From Acanthochromis polyacanthus (Eukaryota > Chordata > Actinopteri > Pomacentridae), in NCBI RefSeq assembly GCF_021347895.1, contig NC_067131.1, forward strand, positions 32,025,411-32,089,410: a DNA stretch of 64,000 nt, given 5' to 3'. Below the pieces are notes generated by a model that was not told the origin of the DNA, did no database searches, and worked only from the letters and a program-made list of their open reading frames with translations. Both the position numbers and the translations under genes were made by a program. Shown here one piece after another: positions 44,148 to 62,463 of this stretch. The number at the start of each line of letters is the position of its first letter. The first letter of the stretch is position 1.

Positions 44148-45944
44148 TCACAACGAGGCCTTCAGCGCACTGAGCATGCTCAGAGCAGACTCCACACAGC
44201 CGTCAAAGTTAGAGTGGCAGAAGGCGTCGCCACCACAGACCAGCAGCGGTTGGTCGAGGATGGTCATGTGACCCGGACAGTCTGGCACCGAGGTCAGCAC
44301 CTGCAGGAGGGACAGAGGACTGTCAATAAGACGCTACCTCACCAGGACGAGTCCAGGTGGAAGTGGACTCACCTGGGAGTACCTCCACTTATGGCACTTG
44401 ATGCTGATTGGCTGAGGGAGACCAGGGAGGAGCCTGTGGAGCTCCTGCAAGATGATTGGCTGGACATCCTCTTTGTCTCGCTCCAGGTGCTCCAGGCCGA
44501 ACGGGACGCTGGTGTGGACGATGAGGGACGGACCGAGACCAGGTGAGTCTGAGAGGACAGACAGGAAGTAGTCATACAGACAGGAAGTAGTCAGTCATAC
44601 AGACAGGAAGTAGTCAGACAGTAGACAGACAGACCGAGGTTCCGTTTCCTGGAGTCGGCAGCGATGTAACAGATACAGTGACTGTCGCTGATGTATCGAG
44701 CTCCCCAGGAGAAACTGAAGACGTCGCCTGGAGAGAAGAAAAGAGCGACGGCGAAACGAGATGAGTAGACGACTCCATCCAGCTGCTGCTTCTGGTGGAC
44801 AGACAGGACTGACAGACAGATGGACAGACAGGACACGAGTCAGTACATGATGGAACAGTAGCAGCACTAATCACTGTCCAGCTGCATCATGGGAAACGTA
44901 GGAGTCTCTTTACAGCTTAACGCATCATTCACATAGTGAGCTCTGATTGGACAGTTTCCTTCCTCAGTTCTAACACGGTTTTATTATAGCTGGTTAAAGA
45001 GTCTGGTTACTGAACATCTGGATGAACGTTAGTCTGGTTACTGAACATCTGGATAAACATTAGTCTGGTTACTGAACATCTGGATGAACATTAGTCTGGT
45101 TACTGAACATCTGGATAAACATTAGTCTGGTTACTGAACATCTGGATGAACATTAGTCTGGTTACTAAACATCTGGATGAACGTTAGTCTGGTTACTGAA
45201 CATCTGGATAAACATTAGTCTGGTTACTGAACATCTGGATGAACATTAGTCTGGTTACTAAACATCTGGATGAACATTAGTCTGGTTACTAAACATCTGG
45301 ATAAACAGTCTGATTACTGAACATCTGGATAAACATTAGTCTGGTTACTGAACATCTGGATGAACATTAGTCTGGTTACTAAACATCTGGATGAACCTTT
45401 ATCTGGTAACTCAACGTGTGTGTGTGTTTAGGTGTGTAACTTGAGCTGTGATCAGTGATCTATAATCAATAGTCTGCTGCTCTCAACTGTAAACTGTAAC
45501 TCATGATTCACAGAAACAGAAACGAGCTGCAGCTTCAAGCTGCTCACACACACACACACAAGTTATTATTAGATCGTGTGTGTTGCAGAGGAAATGGGCG
45601 CTGTCCCCTGTCAGCCAATCAGATGAGCTTAAGGTGACATCATCATCTAGAGACAGACATGCACGTGCAGTCCAACTGTGCACATGCACACACAACACAC
45701 ACACACACAGCTACACTGTCTTATGCTTCTGTCTTTGTGAGGACCGTGATTAATGAAACACTTTCTCAGACAACTGAACCAGAACCAGAACCCAGTTCCA
45801 ACTGAACCTCTGGCAGCGTTTGGACTTCCGTCCCAGAATGAGGACCAGACAGTGTCCTCACAGAGACAGACTTACAGCTACACACAGTTTTTCAGTTTTA
45901 AAGAAGAAGGTTTCAGCCAATCAGAGCTCAGGATAGTGACATCA

Positions 45945-46031
<87 letters not shown>

Positions 46032-47778
46032 GGGGTTACTGGTCAGTCAGGACTGGTTGAGTTTAATCAGCTGCTGCCTCCTGGTGGTGAACGTCGGCAC
46101 TGAGCCTAATGTTTCTGTTGGACCGTGAACATCTTCATGTGTGTTTGTTAGATGTTCTGTTGGTTCTCTGTCTAGTTCTGTCTCTGTGTTCTGGTTCTGT
46201 CTCTGTGTTCTGGTTCTCACGTTGTTCCACGTCTCCCTGCAGCTGCAGGATCTGAGGAACCGGCATCGTCAGAATGACGGCGTCAAACGTCTCTCTGCCT
46301 CCCGCCTTTTTCTCCACCTCCCATGATGCACCACAGTGGTACAGGCCGGTCACATGATGCTCGAAGAACAAATCAGCTCCTGACAAACAAACGGAATCAA
46401 AGTTTAAATTTAAAGAAAAGTTTAAAACAAACCTAAGGAATAAAGTTTAAAACGACATTTGTTGGGTTCTCCATCTAATGGTAAACTACTTCCTGTCTGG
46501 GAGAGGTTTGGTTCATGGATCACAGAAGAAGAAACAAAGCAAGCGTCCCCCTGCTGAGAAACAGCAAAGATCAGAGCCTCTACAGGTGTGACTGGTCAGA
46601 CAGGTGAGGGAGGTCAGGTGGTCCACAGGTGAGAACAGACACCTGGAACTCCACAACAGGAAGCAGAACTGAGGAACGTCTGAGATGAAACATCTTCAAG
46701 AACCAAAAACAAGTTCAGCTGATGCTACTGGAGCTAACAGAGTCAGGCCAGGAAGTGTTCACCTGACTCAGACAGGAAGTGTTTGACCACACTGCCCATG
46801 CCCAGCGGCGCCATGTAGTTCTTGCTGTCGTCTTTCTGCCGCAGACCTTCGATCTGACAGCTGAGCGGCTGCAGGACTCCGGCTGACAGCAGCTCTGAGT
46901 AGAAACTGAAACAAAACAAACACAACAGCTGATCTCTGATGAACAAACTGTCCCTGAATGCAGCCTCCTGGAGGACAGGTGAACCTGTGGTGTTCAGGTG
47001 TGGTGTTCAGGTGTACCTGTGGTGGGACTGAGCGTAGGCAGGTGTGGCAGTGATGTATTGAGCTCCCAGGTCAGCTGAGTGTGATGAGGCGTTTGGAGGA
47101 CGGCTGGTGAACATCCGACCACCTGAGACAGAACAGGTGAGTTCCTGCATCAGGTTCTTCAGTAAATCTGTTCCTCAGGAACATGAAGCTGAATCTTTCT
47201 GGATGAAGATCTGATTTTATTCTGCGTTTCTCTCTGACATAAACAAAGTGTAGTTTCGATGATTCCTGTCAGAATTAAACCGTCTTCTCTATCAATCCAT
47301 CCACTGCTAATGTTCAGCTTCAGAACATAAAACTGGAGGAATTTTAGGAGAAGATTTGAGTGAATTCTTCATTTTTCTGCCGCAGACATGAATAAGCTGT
47401 TAGAGGACGGTCTCCTGATCTTCACAGTATCTGTTTATCTATTTATCTGACTGTCAGTTACGGTAAACTGGACGCTTTCTCAGTGAAGATCTGTGTGTTT
47501 GTAAATAAATAAAGTGTATTTATGGATAAATACTGAGCCGGATGTTAGAGGACCGTCCTCTTTGAGTTATGTCTTTATTTTTGTCCTGCAGCTGAACCCG
47601 GTTCGGCTGTGAGTTCGGGAACATTAAATCCTCTGGTTTCTGGATGGACTTCTGTCTCACCTGCTCCTCTGGATTTGTCCCAAACCACGATATGAACTTT
47701 GCTCTGCAGCTCCCTCCTCAGCAGACATGCGCAGATGCTGCCGGTCAGACCCGCTCCGACTATCAGAACCCGAGACAT
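44148..47778 (-). CDS. rnls: Renalase, FAD-dependent amine oxidase-like
   Basis: Exons, in gene order, 47778-47661, 47122-47017, 46905-46763, 46379-46221, 44808-44635, 44548-44373 and 44300-44148 join in frame to 342 residues, the human length. The N-terminus VLIVGAGLTGSICACLLRR is the FAD-binding GxGxxG Rossmann motif. Then come GGRMFTSRP, ADLGAQYITATPAYAQSHH, PLSCQIEGL, VILTMPVPQILQLQGD, KQQLDGVVYSSRFAVALFF, GPSLIVHTSVPFG and CGGDAFCHSNFDGCVESAL, all positions shared with renalase. The human enzyme oxidises isomeric forms of NAD(P)H to the normal coenzymes and is also secreted; here that is inferred from family. Exon 4 and 5 boundaries were set by frame and the conserved QKQQL. AATAAA on the minus strand lies at 44021-44026. 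Confidence 0.96.
45000..45400. repeat. Minisatellite in RNLS intron 4
   Basis: About thirteen units of roughly 31 bp containing GGTTACTGAACATCTGGATG and AACATTAGTCT. Confidence 0.95.
45946..46030. repeat. Pure GT microsatellite (about 42 units)
   Basis: Uninterrupted (GT)n in RNLS intron 4; the 116-codon ORF across it is an artefact. Confidence 0.98.
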
Positions 47779-47779
47779 C

Positions 47780-48641
47780 TTCAGCTCCGAACCGGACCGG
47801 ACTCACGGTACCGGCGGACACAGAATAACAGGTTCGGGTCAAATCCTCCAGCGTTGTTATAAAACGGAGAGAAACTTGTGGGTCAATAAATACTATCCCG
47901 GAGAAAGACGGTACATCCGGTTAAAGTCCTTCAAAATAAAAGCCCGACTAACAGAAAACCCGATTTTAAAGTTCTGAAACCGGTTTTAAACAAATATTTT
48001 CATCTTAAATTAGTTCACCACTAAATATAACATGTAGTTAAACACATCTTCCACTTTTAACTAGATGCTATGTTTAAATAATAAACGAGTTTTGTTCAAT
48101 ATATAGTTATTAGTGTATATTCAATATTTAACAATAATCTCTGGTATCTTTATTTGCAGGATTAGTGTTTCTACATGTTCCATGTTGTTATTTTCTAAAA
48201 ATATTAAACAAAAAATCATAGGAATCAAATAAAAATGGACCCATGAGCCTCCTGTGATGTGATAGTTAATAAATAATGTTTTAATAAACACTGATAACAT
48301 CATTCATGTTCTATCTATCTATCTATCCATCTATCTATTCATCCATCCATCCAGCCATCCATCCTCACTAGGGTCATGGGGGGTGCTGGAGTCTATCCCA
48401 GCTGACTCGGGTGAAGGCAGGGGACACCCTGGACAGGTCACCAGTCTGTCACAGGGCTACATATACAGACACACAATCACACTCACATTCACACCTACGG
48501 ACAATTTAGAGTAACCAATTAACCTCAGCATATTTTTGGACTGTGGGAGGAAGCCGGAGTACCCGGAGAAAACCCACGCATGCACAGGGAGAACATGCAA
48601 ACTCCATGCAGAAAGATCCCAGGCCAGGATTTGAACCGGGG

Positions 48642-48683
<42 letters not shown>

Positions 48684-49379
48684 ATCTATTTATTTATTTA
48701 TTTTTGGTATTTTGGGTTATTTTCAGGAGTAAACTAACCGTGACGTCACCCGTTGGTTTCAACGGCGAGAAAATGAAGCCCAGATTTTGCTACTTCCTGG
48801 TCGCCGTTTTGGATTTTTTGGAGCCAGTGACGTAAAAAGCGTCATCAAACAGACTGGACCGGAGAGCAACTCGGGGCAGGATTGGCTGAGGACTCTCTTA
48901 TCCCGCCCACGTTTTACCGCAGAGGCTTCTGTTGCTGTCCATCAAGTATAGCCACGCCCCCTGGCTCCGCCAACTTTAACGATTTATTTAAAATTCAGTA
49001 TTGATTTATTTTAAGATCGGCCACCTGATCTCTCATTTTAACCATGAAAACTAACAGGAAAAAAATCCTGAGCTGTAGAAAATCAGTCTATCAAATTTTA
49101 TTTTCTCCAAAAATGAATTGGGGTCTATGGAGCAAAAGCTTTTTGGAGCCAACCCTAGCGGACGGCGTGATATTGCAAGTTTTTGACACTTCCGTGTTTG
49201 CTTCAATTCTGGAGCCAGATGCTACGTCCACTATATATACAGTCTATGATTATTTTTGGTTTTTCGATGAAAATCTCTTAAGTCAATATGTAAACAACGT
49301 GCTTCCGGTCTCTGACCAATCGCAGGACTCCTCCCTCTGACGTCTCGGCTCTTCCGTCAATGGGTTCACAGTCAGCTGA
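47780..49379. other. Intergenic between RNLS and the lipase
   Basis: Head-to-head spacer. It holds an AT-rich stretch (47985-48300), the inverted SINE-like copy with a GATA run (48310-48695), and an interspersed sequence 48730-49255 ending ATATATACAGTCTATGA, a phrase also seen in altered form at 14945-14990. Confidence 0.45.
48310..48645 (-). repeat. tRNA-headed interspersed repeat, copy 2 (head-truncated)
   Basis: Reverse-complement copy of 28152-28530: it keeps the B-box word, body and GGAT tail but the A-box head is replaced by a GATA microsatellite (48640-48692). Confidence 0.75.
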
Positions 49380-49408
49380 TCTCCAGGTTGAGACGGACGC
49401 ACGGACAG
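49380..49408 (+). promoter_or_regulatory. Candidate noncoding first exon of the lipase
   Basis: A short stretch ending GCACGGACAG is followed by GTGAGC at 49409, a good donor in phase with nothing coding; the next exon begins at 50213 just before the start codon. Inference only. Confidence 0.35.
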
Positions 49409-50215
49409 GTGAGCGACTCTTTACCGCCACATATAACCCCCGTTAAACTTACCCTTAGAGACGGTTAGTCTAACGGCTCTTTAACGGCTTATTAACGGCT
49501 GATGTGAAACGGGAACCAGGAATACTTGAGACTGAAAACGTTCAGATGTTTGAAGTTAAATGTGACAGAATAAAGTTTCAGATCTGAAAGGAAGCTGCAG
49601 AATCCTCCAGAAAAACGGAAACAGAAAAAAGGAATAGCAGCACCATGAAGAAAGAGCTAAAAAAAAAAAAAAAAAAACCCGGCTAAAAACGGCTTAGAAA
49701 GAGCTTATAACAGGCTGAAAACTGCTTAGAAGTAGCTAAAAACAGCTGAAGACTGATTAAAACAGTCTGACAACAGAGCAGCAGAGATAAAACCTTCACA
49801 GAAGAATTTAAATCCATCAGAAAACCTTCAGTTAAAGCAAACTTCCGGTCTGAAGTCTGTGTTTTATCTGTTTGTACTTCAGTGTTTGAAGCTTCATGGT
49901 CCGTTTATCAGCCTGTTTTCAGGCTGTTTACTGTCTGTTTTCAAGCTGTTTTTAGGTTCTTTACAGTCTGTTTACTGTCTGTTTACTGTCTGTTTTCAGG
50001 CTGTTCTCAGGTTGCTTTCAGGTTCTTGTTAGGTTCTTTTCTGTCTGTTTTCTGTCTGAGCGTTGAGCTTCAGGTGTTCAGCAGCTCAGTTTCTGAATGA
50101 ATGAAATTCTGTTTTCTACGAACTGATCAGATATAAAGACTCTGATTCATCCTCATTTACGTAGTGAACCTGAATGCACAATTCTGACTCTGTGTGTGTG
50201 TGTGTGTGTCAGACG

Positions 50216-56524
<6,309 letters not shown>

Positions 56525-58977
56525 AGATGGTGGAGAAGATGGAGATGGTGGAGATGGTTTAGATGGTGAAGGTGTTGATGAGGACCAGCAGCTCCTGTTG
56601 TATTTTATCGTGTAGAAGAACCAGCAGACTGAGTTTTAAACCCTCGAACAGTTAAATCAGTTCCAGACTAAAACATCTTCAAACCGTGGATCACAAACAT
56701 CGACGTGTTTTAGAGGAAAATGGAACTTTTTAGAAAAACCTGAAATCGCTCCAGATGAATGCAGTACCAGCAAAGTAACGAAGTACATTTACTCCAGTAC
56801 TGAAGCTCTACCCAGCAGTTTCTCCGGGTCGTACTACTACTTTTTCCTCCTGATCCAAAACTTTTATTAGAAAACTTTTAATGATGCAGATTTAATCCAA
56901 CAGATGATTAAGAAATCCAGACTAAACCTGTGATTTCTGATCTTGGTGTCTTCTCAAGCTTATTTTAAATCATTTTGTGGTTCTTTTAGTCTCTTTGAGG
57001 TTGTTTTAGCGTCTTTGAGGCTGTTTTAGTCTCTTTGAGGTTGTTTTAGCATCTTTGTGGCTGTTTTCTGCCTGGTTGTGAGGAGGAGATTTGACACAGC
57101 CGGTAATATTACAGACTTTCAAAATCCAGACTGACAGCTGCAGATTAAATCGGTGGTTTCCTAAATTTTTTGAAAATATTGTGAACAACTGAACCTGATT
57201 TTAAAAACATCCAAACAAATGAAAAACGAAAAATCAAGAACAGCGTCCAAAAAGCCAAACGATAAATGAAATGTCCCAAAGTCTGGCTGAGATCTGCAGG
57301 ATGCTGGAACAGGAAATATCCATGTGTCTGACGGTGGACTGAAGTTTTGGAGCTGCTGAATGTAAACGAAGAGTTTCTGTTTACTGAGAAACCAAACATG
57401 AGCTGGATTCATGTGTACAGCTTCCTGTTTTACAGTGTAGCTGGTTTTAATCACATTCCTGTTTGTTCCTTCATTTACTGAACATCTGCACATACGTGTA
57501 CATTTACTCATTTAATACGTGCCTTCAAAATAAAACCAGCTGCAAAAATTACATTAAACTCTGTGAAAAACAAGCCTGGAGCAGGAAGTGTTTGATGATA
57601 TTAAATCCATCGCTTCCTGATCAGCTGCTGAAAGAACTTCGTGTTTGTTCTGAATTCAATTCAATTCATTTATTTAAATAAATTGAATCCTGTGAAATGT
57701 GACTTCAGCTGCTTTTATTCTGACAACACTTTTACAAACTGTTGTATCCTGTGTAAAACCCATCACATTAAAATGACAGTTTGCTTTCAAGCTCCTGTTT
57801 TCTCATTTGTTCCAGACTCTTATTGTGAAAGACCGACTACCGACTGACTGCAGCTTGGTGGACATAAGACTCTTATTGTGAAATTCTTTGAAAATCTCAA
57901 TGAGACTCAGCTGCCGTGGAAAACAATTGTCAGAAACTGTTAGCCTCTGTTAGCATAGCAACCTACAGTCAGAGGCAGGAACTGTTACTATAGAAACCTA
58001 CAGGAGGAGGCAGTTGCCAAGGAAACCTAGGTTTAAATCGTGACTTTGTGGGACAATTGGAGTTCTAATGTTTTACATTAACAGATTTTTAGAGTTTAGA
58101 AGATTTTGTCGGAACTGATCGTCTTCAGTTTCTGATCAAGCTGTGTTTCATTGACATTTCTGGTTTTAAATGGTTGAATAAATCAGAAACACAGCAAACA
58201 AGTTAAATTTTATTAACACAATTTGATCGTGAAACACAAAATTTAATCTGAAATGTATAATAATCAGATTCAGTTCAATATCTACAAGTATTTTAATACA
58301 AATAAATGTTTTTGTTCATTTTAAAGACATTTTCTCGTCTGTAACAGACTGGAGTCAGCTGGTTAGCTTAGTGTAGCATTCAGAAATCACTAGGAAGTGC
58401 AGCTGAACAGCTAGCAGTATCAGACATAATATTCATAGCTAGAGGATGTTATGGAAGCTGCAACAGTTAGCATACAAAGACTGGAGGCAGTGGGAAACTG
58501 TTAGCCTAGCTTAGTACGTCTGAAAAAAAGGAAAACTGTTAGCATAGCTTAGCTTAAAGTCTGAAACAAGATACCATTAGCCTAGCTTAGCACAATGTCT
58601 GAAAGAAGAGGGAAACTTAGCATATCTTAGCTCAAAGTCTGGAAGAATATACTGTTAGCCTAGCTTGGCAGAAAGACTGGAAGCAGTGGGAAACTGTTAG
58701 CCTTGCTTAGCACAACGTCTGAAAGAAGAGGTAAAGTGTTAGCATCGCTTAGCACAATGTCTGAAAGGAGAGGAAAACTGCTAGGCTAGCTTAGCTCAAA
58801 GTCTGCAAGAAAATGATACCATTAGCCTAGCTTAGCACAATGTCTGAAAGAAGAGGGAAACTGTTAGCTTTGCTTAGCTCAAAGTCTGGAACAAGATACA
58901 ATTAGCCGAGCTTGGCACAATGTCTTTAAGAAGAGGGAAACTGTTAGCATAGCGTAGCTCAAAGTCTGGAACAAGAT
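56525..58977. other. Lipase 3' UTR and intergenic repeats
   Basis: 56960-57060 repeats TTTTAGTCTCTTTGAGGTTG. An AATAAA near 57527 could end the lipase transcript. From 58330 to 58977 a degenerate tandem repeat is built from GTTAGCATAGCTTAGC and CAAAGTCTGGAA units; it resumes at 60902-61080 after an inserted element. Confidence 0.5.
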
Positions 58978-59126
58978 GGGTCATTCCATACCAAATAGAC
59001 AAAAATCCAGAGAAGTGGTTGCACCCAGCACCTCAAAATTGCTTCATTTTTTTTTTACCATTCTTTGGTACATTTCATTGGGAAAGCCAAAATTTTGAGG
59101 TCCTAAACCCAATCCTCATGGTTCTA

Positions 59127-59802
59127 CACTGACAGTCATTAAAAACTTTGAGACCATATTTTTCAACATAATTTTTATTTTGAAGCCCCAAACTGGATTT
59201 TCTTCGTATGAATCATTTGTTTAGCATATTGGCATACAGAAACAAAAATCTAAAGTTTCAAGAATGATTTCAAAATAAAGAATTTCACAAAAGAAAACGG
59301 CACCTGCCAAACACAAAGTCACAACAGTCAATACCGAGTATGGCCTCCATCTGCTTGGATCCAGGCAGCAATCCGTCGGCGCATGCTTTGGACCAGGCTT
59401 CTGATTGTGGGTTGGGAACAGCCCATACGCCTGGATACATCACTGTAGCTCAAAGCGGCCTCCACCATACCCAGTGCCCGGAGACGTTGTTCATGTGATA
59501 GACGCGGCATGATGCTGTTCACTGGACTAACAATGGTGGTCTTTTTTGGGCCTTTATATAGGCCTTCAGAACCCATTCTCACATTGTGCAGATACTCACT
59601 GAGTATTGCTTGGTGTGTATTTGGTTCACTTTTGCAAAGTGACCAACCCATGTGCAATGAATCATGACAAAATGACAACTCATCATTATCTCAACTACCA
59701 GGGCACTAGATCATCAGTAAATCCACAATGAATCATTACAACCCCCCTACAAGTAGAATTCTGCCTACATTTATACCTCAAAATTTCGATTGACTGTCAG
59801 TA
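59127..59802 (-). mobile_element. Internally deleted Tc1-like element nested in the TIR element
   Basis: Inverted ends CACTGACAGTCATTAAAA and (inverted) TACTGACAGTCAATCGAA lie between TA dinucleotides (59125-59126 and 59803-59804). The 676-bp element keeps only a fused remnant of its transposase. Confidence 0.8.
59328..59510 (-). pseudogene. Tc1-like transposase, N-terminus fused to C-terminus
   Basis: From 59510 the minus strand reads MPRLSHEQRLRALGMVEAAL and SDVSRRMGCSQPTIRSL, the N-terminal helix-turn-helix of a Tc1-type transposase, then directly SMRRRIAAWIQADGGHTRY, the C-terminal end. The DDE core is missing but the frame stays open, so a 60-residue DNA-binding peptide is still encoded. 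Confidence 0.8.
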
Positions 59803-61175
59803 TACAAGGGTCATGTTTTTAAGTTTCTGTCTGTAATTTTTTTCAGTTTTCACAACTTTATATCTCAGGAACCTCTCAACATATCTGCTTAAGATTTTCA
59901 GGACTAAAAATATGTATATAGTACATAATAATTTGAGCTTCAAGCAAGGTATATGTCTCATATATTTTGTATACCAGACCTCTCAATATGTGAAAAAATT
60001 CTTAAGACGAGCTTTTCATATAATGGTTCAGTTTGGTAGGATACAACATAAATAAGTATCAAAGCATGACCAGTACTGAAAATGTTATTCACAACCTTGC
60101 AATAATGTCTCAAACATTGGTCATTAGCAAAAAATGACTATTTTTGAACTAAAATTTCAGAATGTGGACAAGGTTGTACAAGTTTCATACTTAGCAAAAT
60201 TTTCAATCTTTATCTTAACTTTAAAAAAAATTACAAAAGAACTTTGGTTCTGCTTGTCATCATCTTGAAAATGAGGCACAAAGTGTATAGGGGTAGACGT
60301 TTTTGACTAGTTGGTGGTTTCTTACAAATTACAACCTAAACAAACTAGACGATCAAATGTCACTAAATTAAACATTAGAGACATGGAAGTTATTCAGACA
60401 ACATTTTTTTTACTTTGCTCTCCACAAGTCCTTAACTCTCTTCAAAATGCTTGCATCAGGAAACCTTAACGCCTCCCTAAACCAACTGCATCAGGCACTG
60501 GGACAATGCTAAGTACCTAATAAATGCATTTCATTTTGGAGCTTATTGTAATATTATGCACTTTTTAAATGGTTGTGTCTCAACAGATTTTCATCATAAC
60601 AATTGTCTGACCACTTTATTTTATGCATCTATATACATTTAAAAGAACTTGAAAATTTGAAGAAGATATATTGAGTACTTCCTGAGTTATTAGGGTTTGA
60701 AATCATCAAACAATGACAGACGGAGTTTAAAAATTAAGGACCCCCCTCCTTCAACAGGCTGTAAAATGAAAACCAGTGGGCCTGTGAGGCTGTAACTTTG
60801 GGGTTTTCAATCATTTTTACCCTTCTGCAGAATAACAAAAAATGAAGACAATCTGAGATGGTGGTGCAACTGTCTTTAGTCTATGTGATATGGAATGACC
60901 CAGATACAATTAGCATAGCTTAGCACAATGTCTGAAAGGAGAGGAAAATTGTTAGCATAGCTTAGCTCAAAGTCTGGAAGAAGGAGGTACCGTTAGCCTA
61001 GCTTGGCACAATGTCTGAAAGAAGAGGGAAACTGTTAGCCTAACTTAGCATAGAGTTTGGAAGCAGTGAGAAGCCAATAACGTAACTTAGAATAAAGTCT
61101 CCTGGTGGTGTTTTTGTTTCTTTCTGTTGCCCAAAGACCAGAATCTAATTATTCCATTAGGACCTCAGCTCTCTG

Positions 61176-62463
61176 TCAGCGGCTCTTCTTCAACATGAGT
61201 TCGATCTTCTTGAACTTCAGTCGGACGGCGATGTCCAGAGGAGTTTCTCCGTCCTGTGAAACCAAACACAGTCAGGTTTGTTCTCACAGCAATGGACAGA
61301 TTTAGTTTGTGTTTGTGCTCCTACGTTGTTCCTGATGTTGGTGTCGGCGTTCCGTTGGAGCAGCAGAGGAACCAGACGGAGACTCTTCCTCTGACAGACG
61401 TAGTGCAGAGCTGAGTTTCCTTTCTGAACAGTGGAGACCACAGCAGGAGATCAGCGAGCTGTATCTAAACCACCTTCTGCGGTCATTCAACACAAAACTG
61501 AACTGAGATCAGGTTCAGTCTGGAGATCTCAGATCATAGAATCAATAAAACACCCAAAGAACAGAGGAGCAAGTAGTTGGAGATCAATCCAGCATGGAGA
61601 AACATCTACAGACGATGAGCAGAGAGGAAACATGGAGATAGAAAAACATCTACAAGATGAGGAGATGGTAGGAGCTTCAGGAGAAACCAGCTGACATTTC
61701 TAGAAATGTCTTGGTTTCTCTTGAAGTTCCTGCCAGGACCTGATGACTGAGAACCTCCACCAACATTAGTTCAGAGTTTGTTTTACGTCACATTTGGTGC
61801 AGCTCCACGTTTCCGTATCTCTGCTCTAGTCTGACTGTTCTAAAGGTTCTAGTTCTGGTTCTGTTAAATGTTCTGATCTGTTCTAGGTCTGGTTCCGTTA
61901 GACGGACTCACGTAGTCCACGGCGTTGATGTCTGCTGTGCTCTCCAGAAGCTCCTCCATCATGGCGGCGTTCCGTCTCTGCCGCTGCAGCTGCAACACAA
62001 ACACACACATCTCACACACACAACTACACAACACAGTGATGATGTCATCCCCACGCAAGCTGCCGATTGGCCGGTTAGTACCATGATGAAGTAGCCGAGC
62101 AGCAGGACGGGCATCAGGATGGAGATCATCAGGTAGTCGAGAAGAGACAAGGTCCTCCTGGACGCATAGTGGAGACAGGTCCTCTGTTTCTGGAGGTCAG
62201 ACAGGAGGACCGAATTAGTTCTCATTGGTCAACACTAAAAGGGACGCGATAGCATCATCAGGAGGCAGCACCTTATTGGTCAGGTGGATGTCGGCCTTGT
62301 TGTCCAGCAGGTATTTGACGGTAGCCAGGTTGCCGTGGCGACAGGCGGCGATGAGGGGCGTGTCCCCACTGTCCTGGTCCTGGACGTTCAGGTGAGACGG
62401 GTCGACTGTCAGCAGGTGATACAGCTGATGGATGTCTGAGTCGTACGCCGCCTGACAGGACGG
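61176..62463 (-). CDS. ankrd22: ANKRD22, ankyrin-repeat membrane protein (first exon not found)
   Basis: Exons, in gene order, 62463-62272, 62189-62082, 61989-61912, 61423-61325 and 61253-61176 join in frame to 184 residues; human ANKRD22 has 191, with about 7 from a first exon not recognised here. Visible ankyrin repeats: DTPLIAACRHGNLATVKYLL, TCLHYASRR, SALHYVCQRKSLRLVPLLLQ and ETPLDIAVRLKFKKIELML. Between them lies the hydrophobic segment LLDYLMISILMPVLLLGYFI, the membrane part that marks this family. The molecular role is poorly known; the mammalian protein has been linked to mitochondria and lipid handling. Location next to the lipase matches human 10q23. Confidence 0.92.
61585..61790 (-). 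repeat. Foldback interspersed repeat, copy 3 (inverted)
   Basis: Reverse-complement relative of 25785-25990 and 32495-32745: AGATGAGGAGATGGTAGGAG and GCTTCAGGAGAAACC, then the inverse arm. In ANKRD22 intron 4. Confidence 0.75.

Larger units (their letters stand above)
58978..60901. mobile_element. 1.9 kb TIR element, superfamily unknown, inserted in a minisatellite
   Basis: Ends GGGTCATTCCATACCAAATA and, inverted, GGGTCATTCCATATCACATA. AGAT precedes (58974-58977) and follows (60902-60905); a neighbouring uninterrupted array unit reads ACAAGATACAAT, which confirms a 4-bp target duplication. Apart from a nested Tc1 derivative at 59127-59802 the interior has no ORF of note. Confidence 0.8.

Noticed and set aside
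61105..61305. 66-codon plus-strand ORF opposite ANKRD22
   Set aside because: It is the antisense shadow of the last ANKRD22 exon and its flanks.
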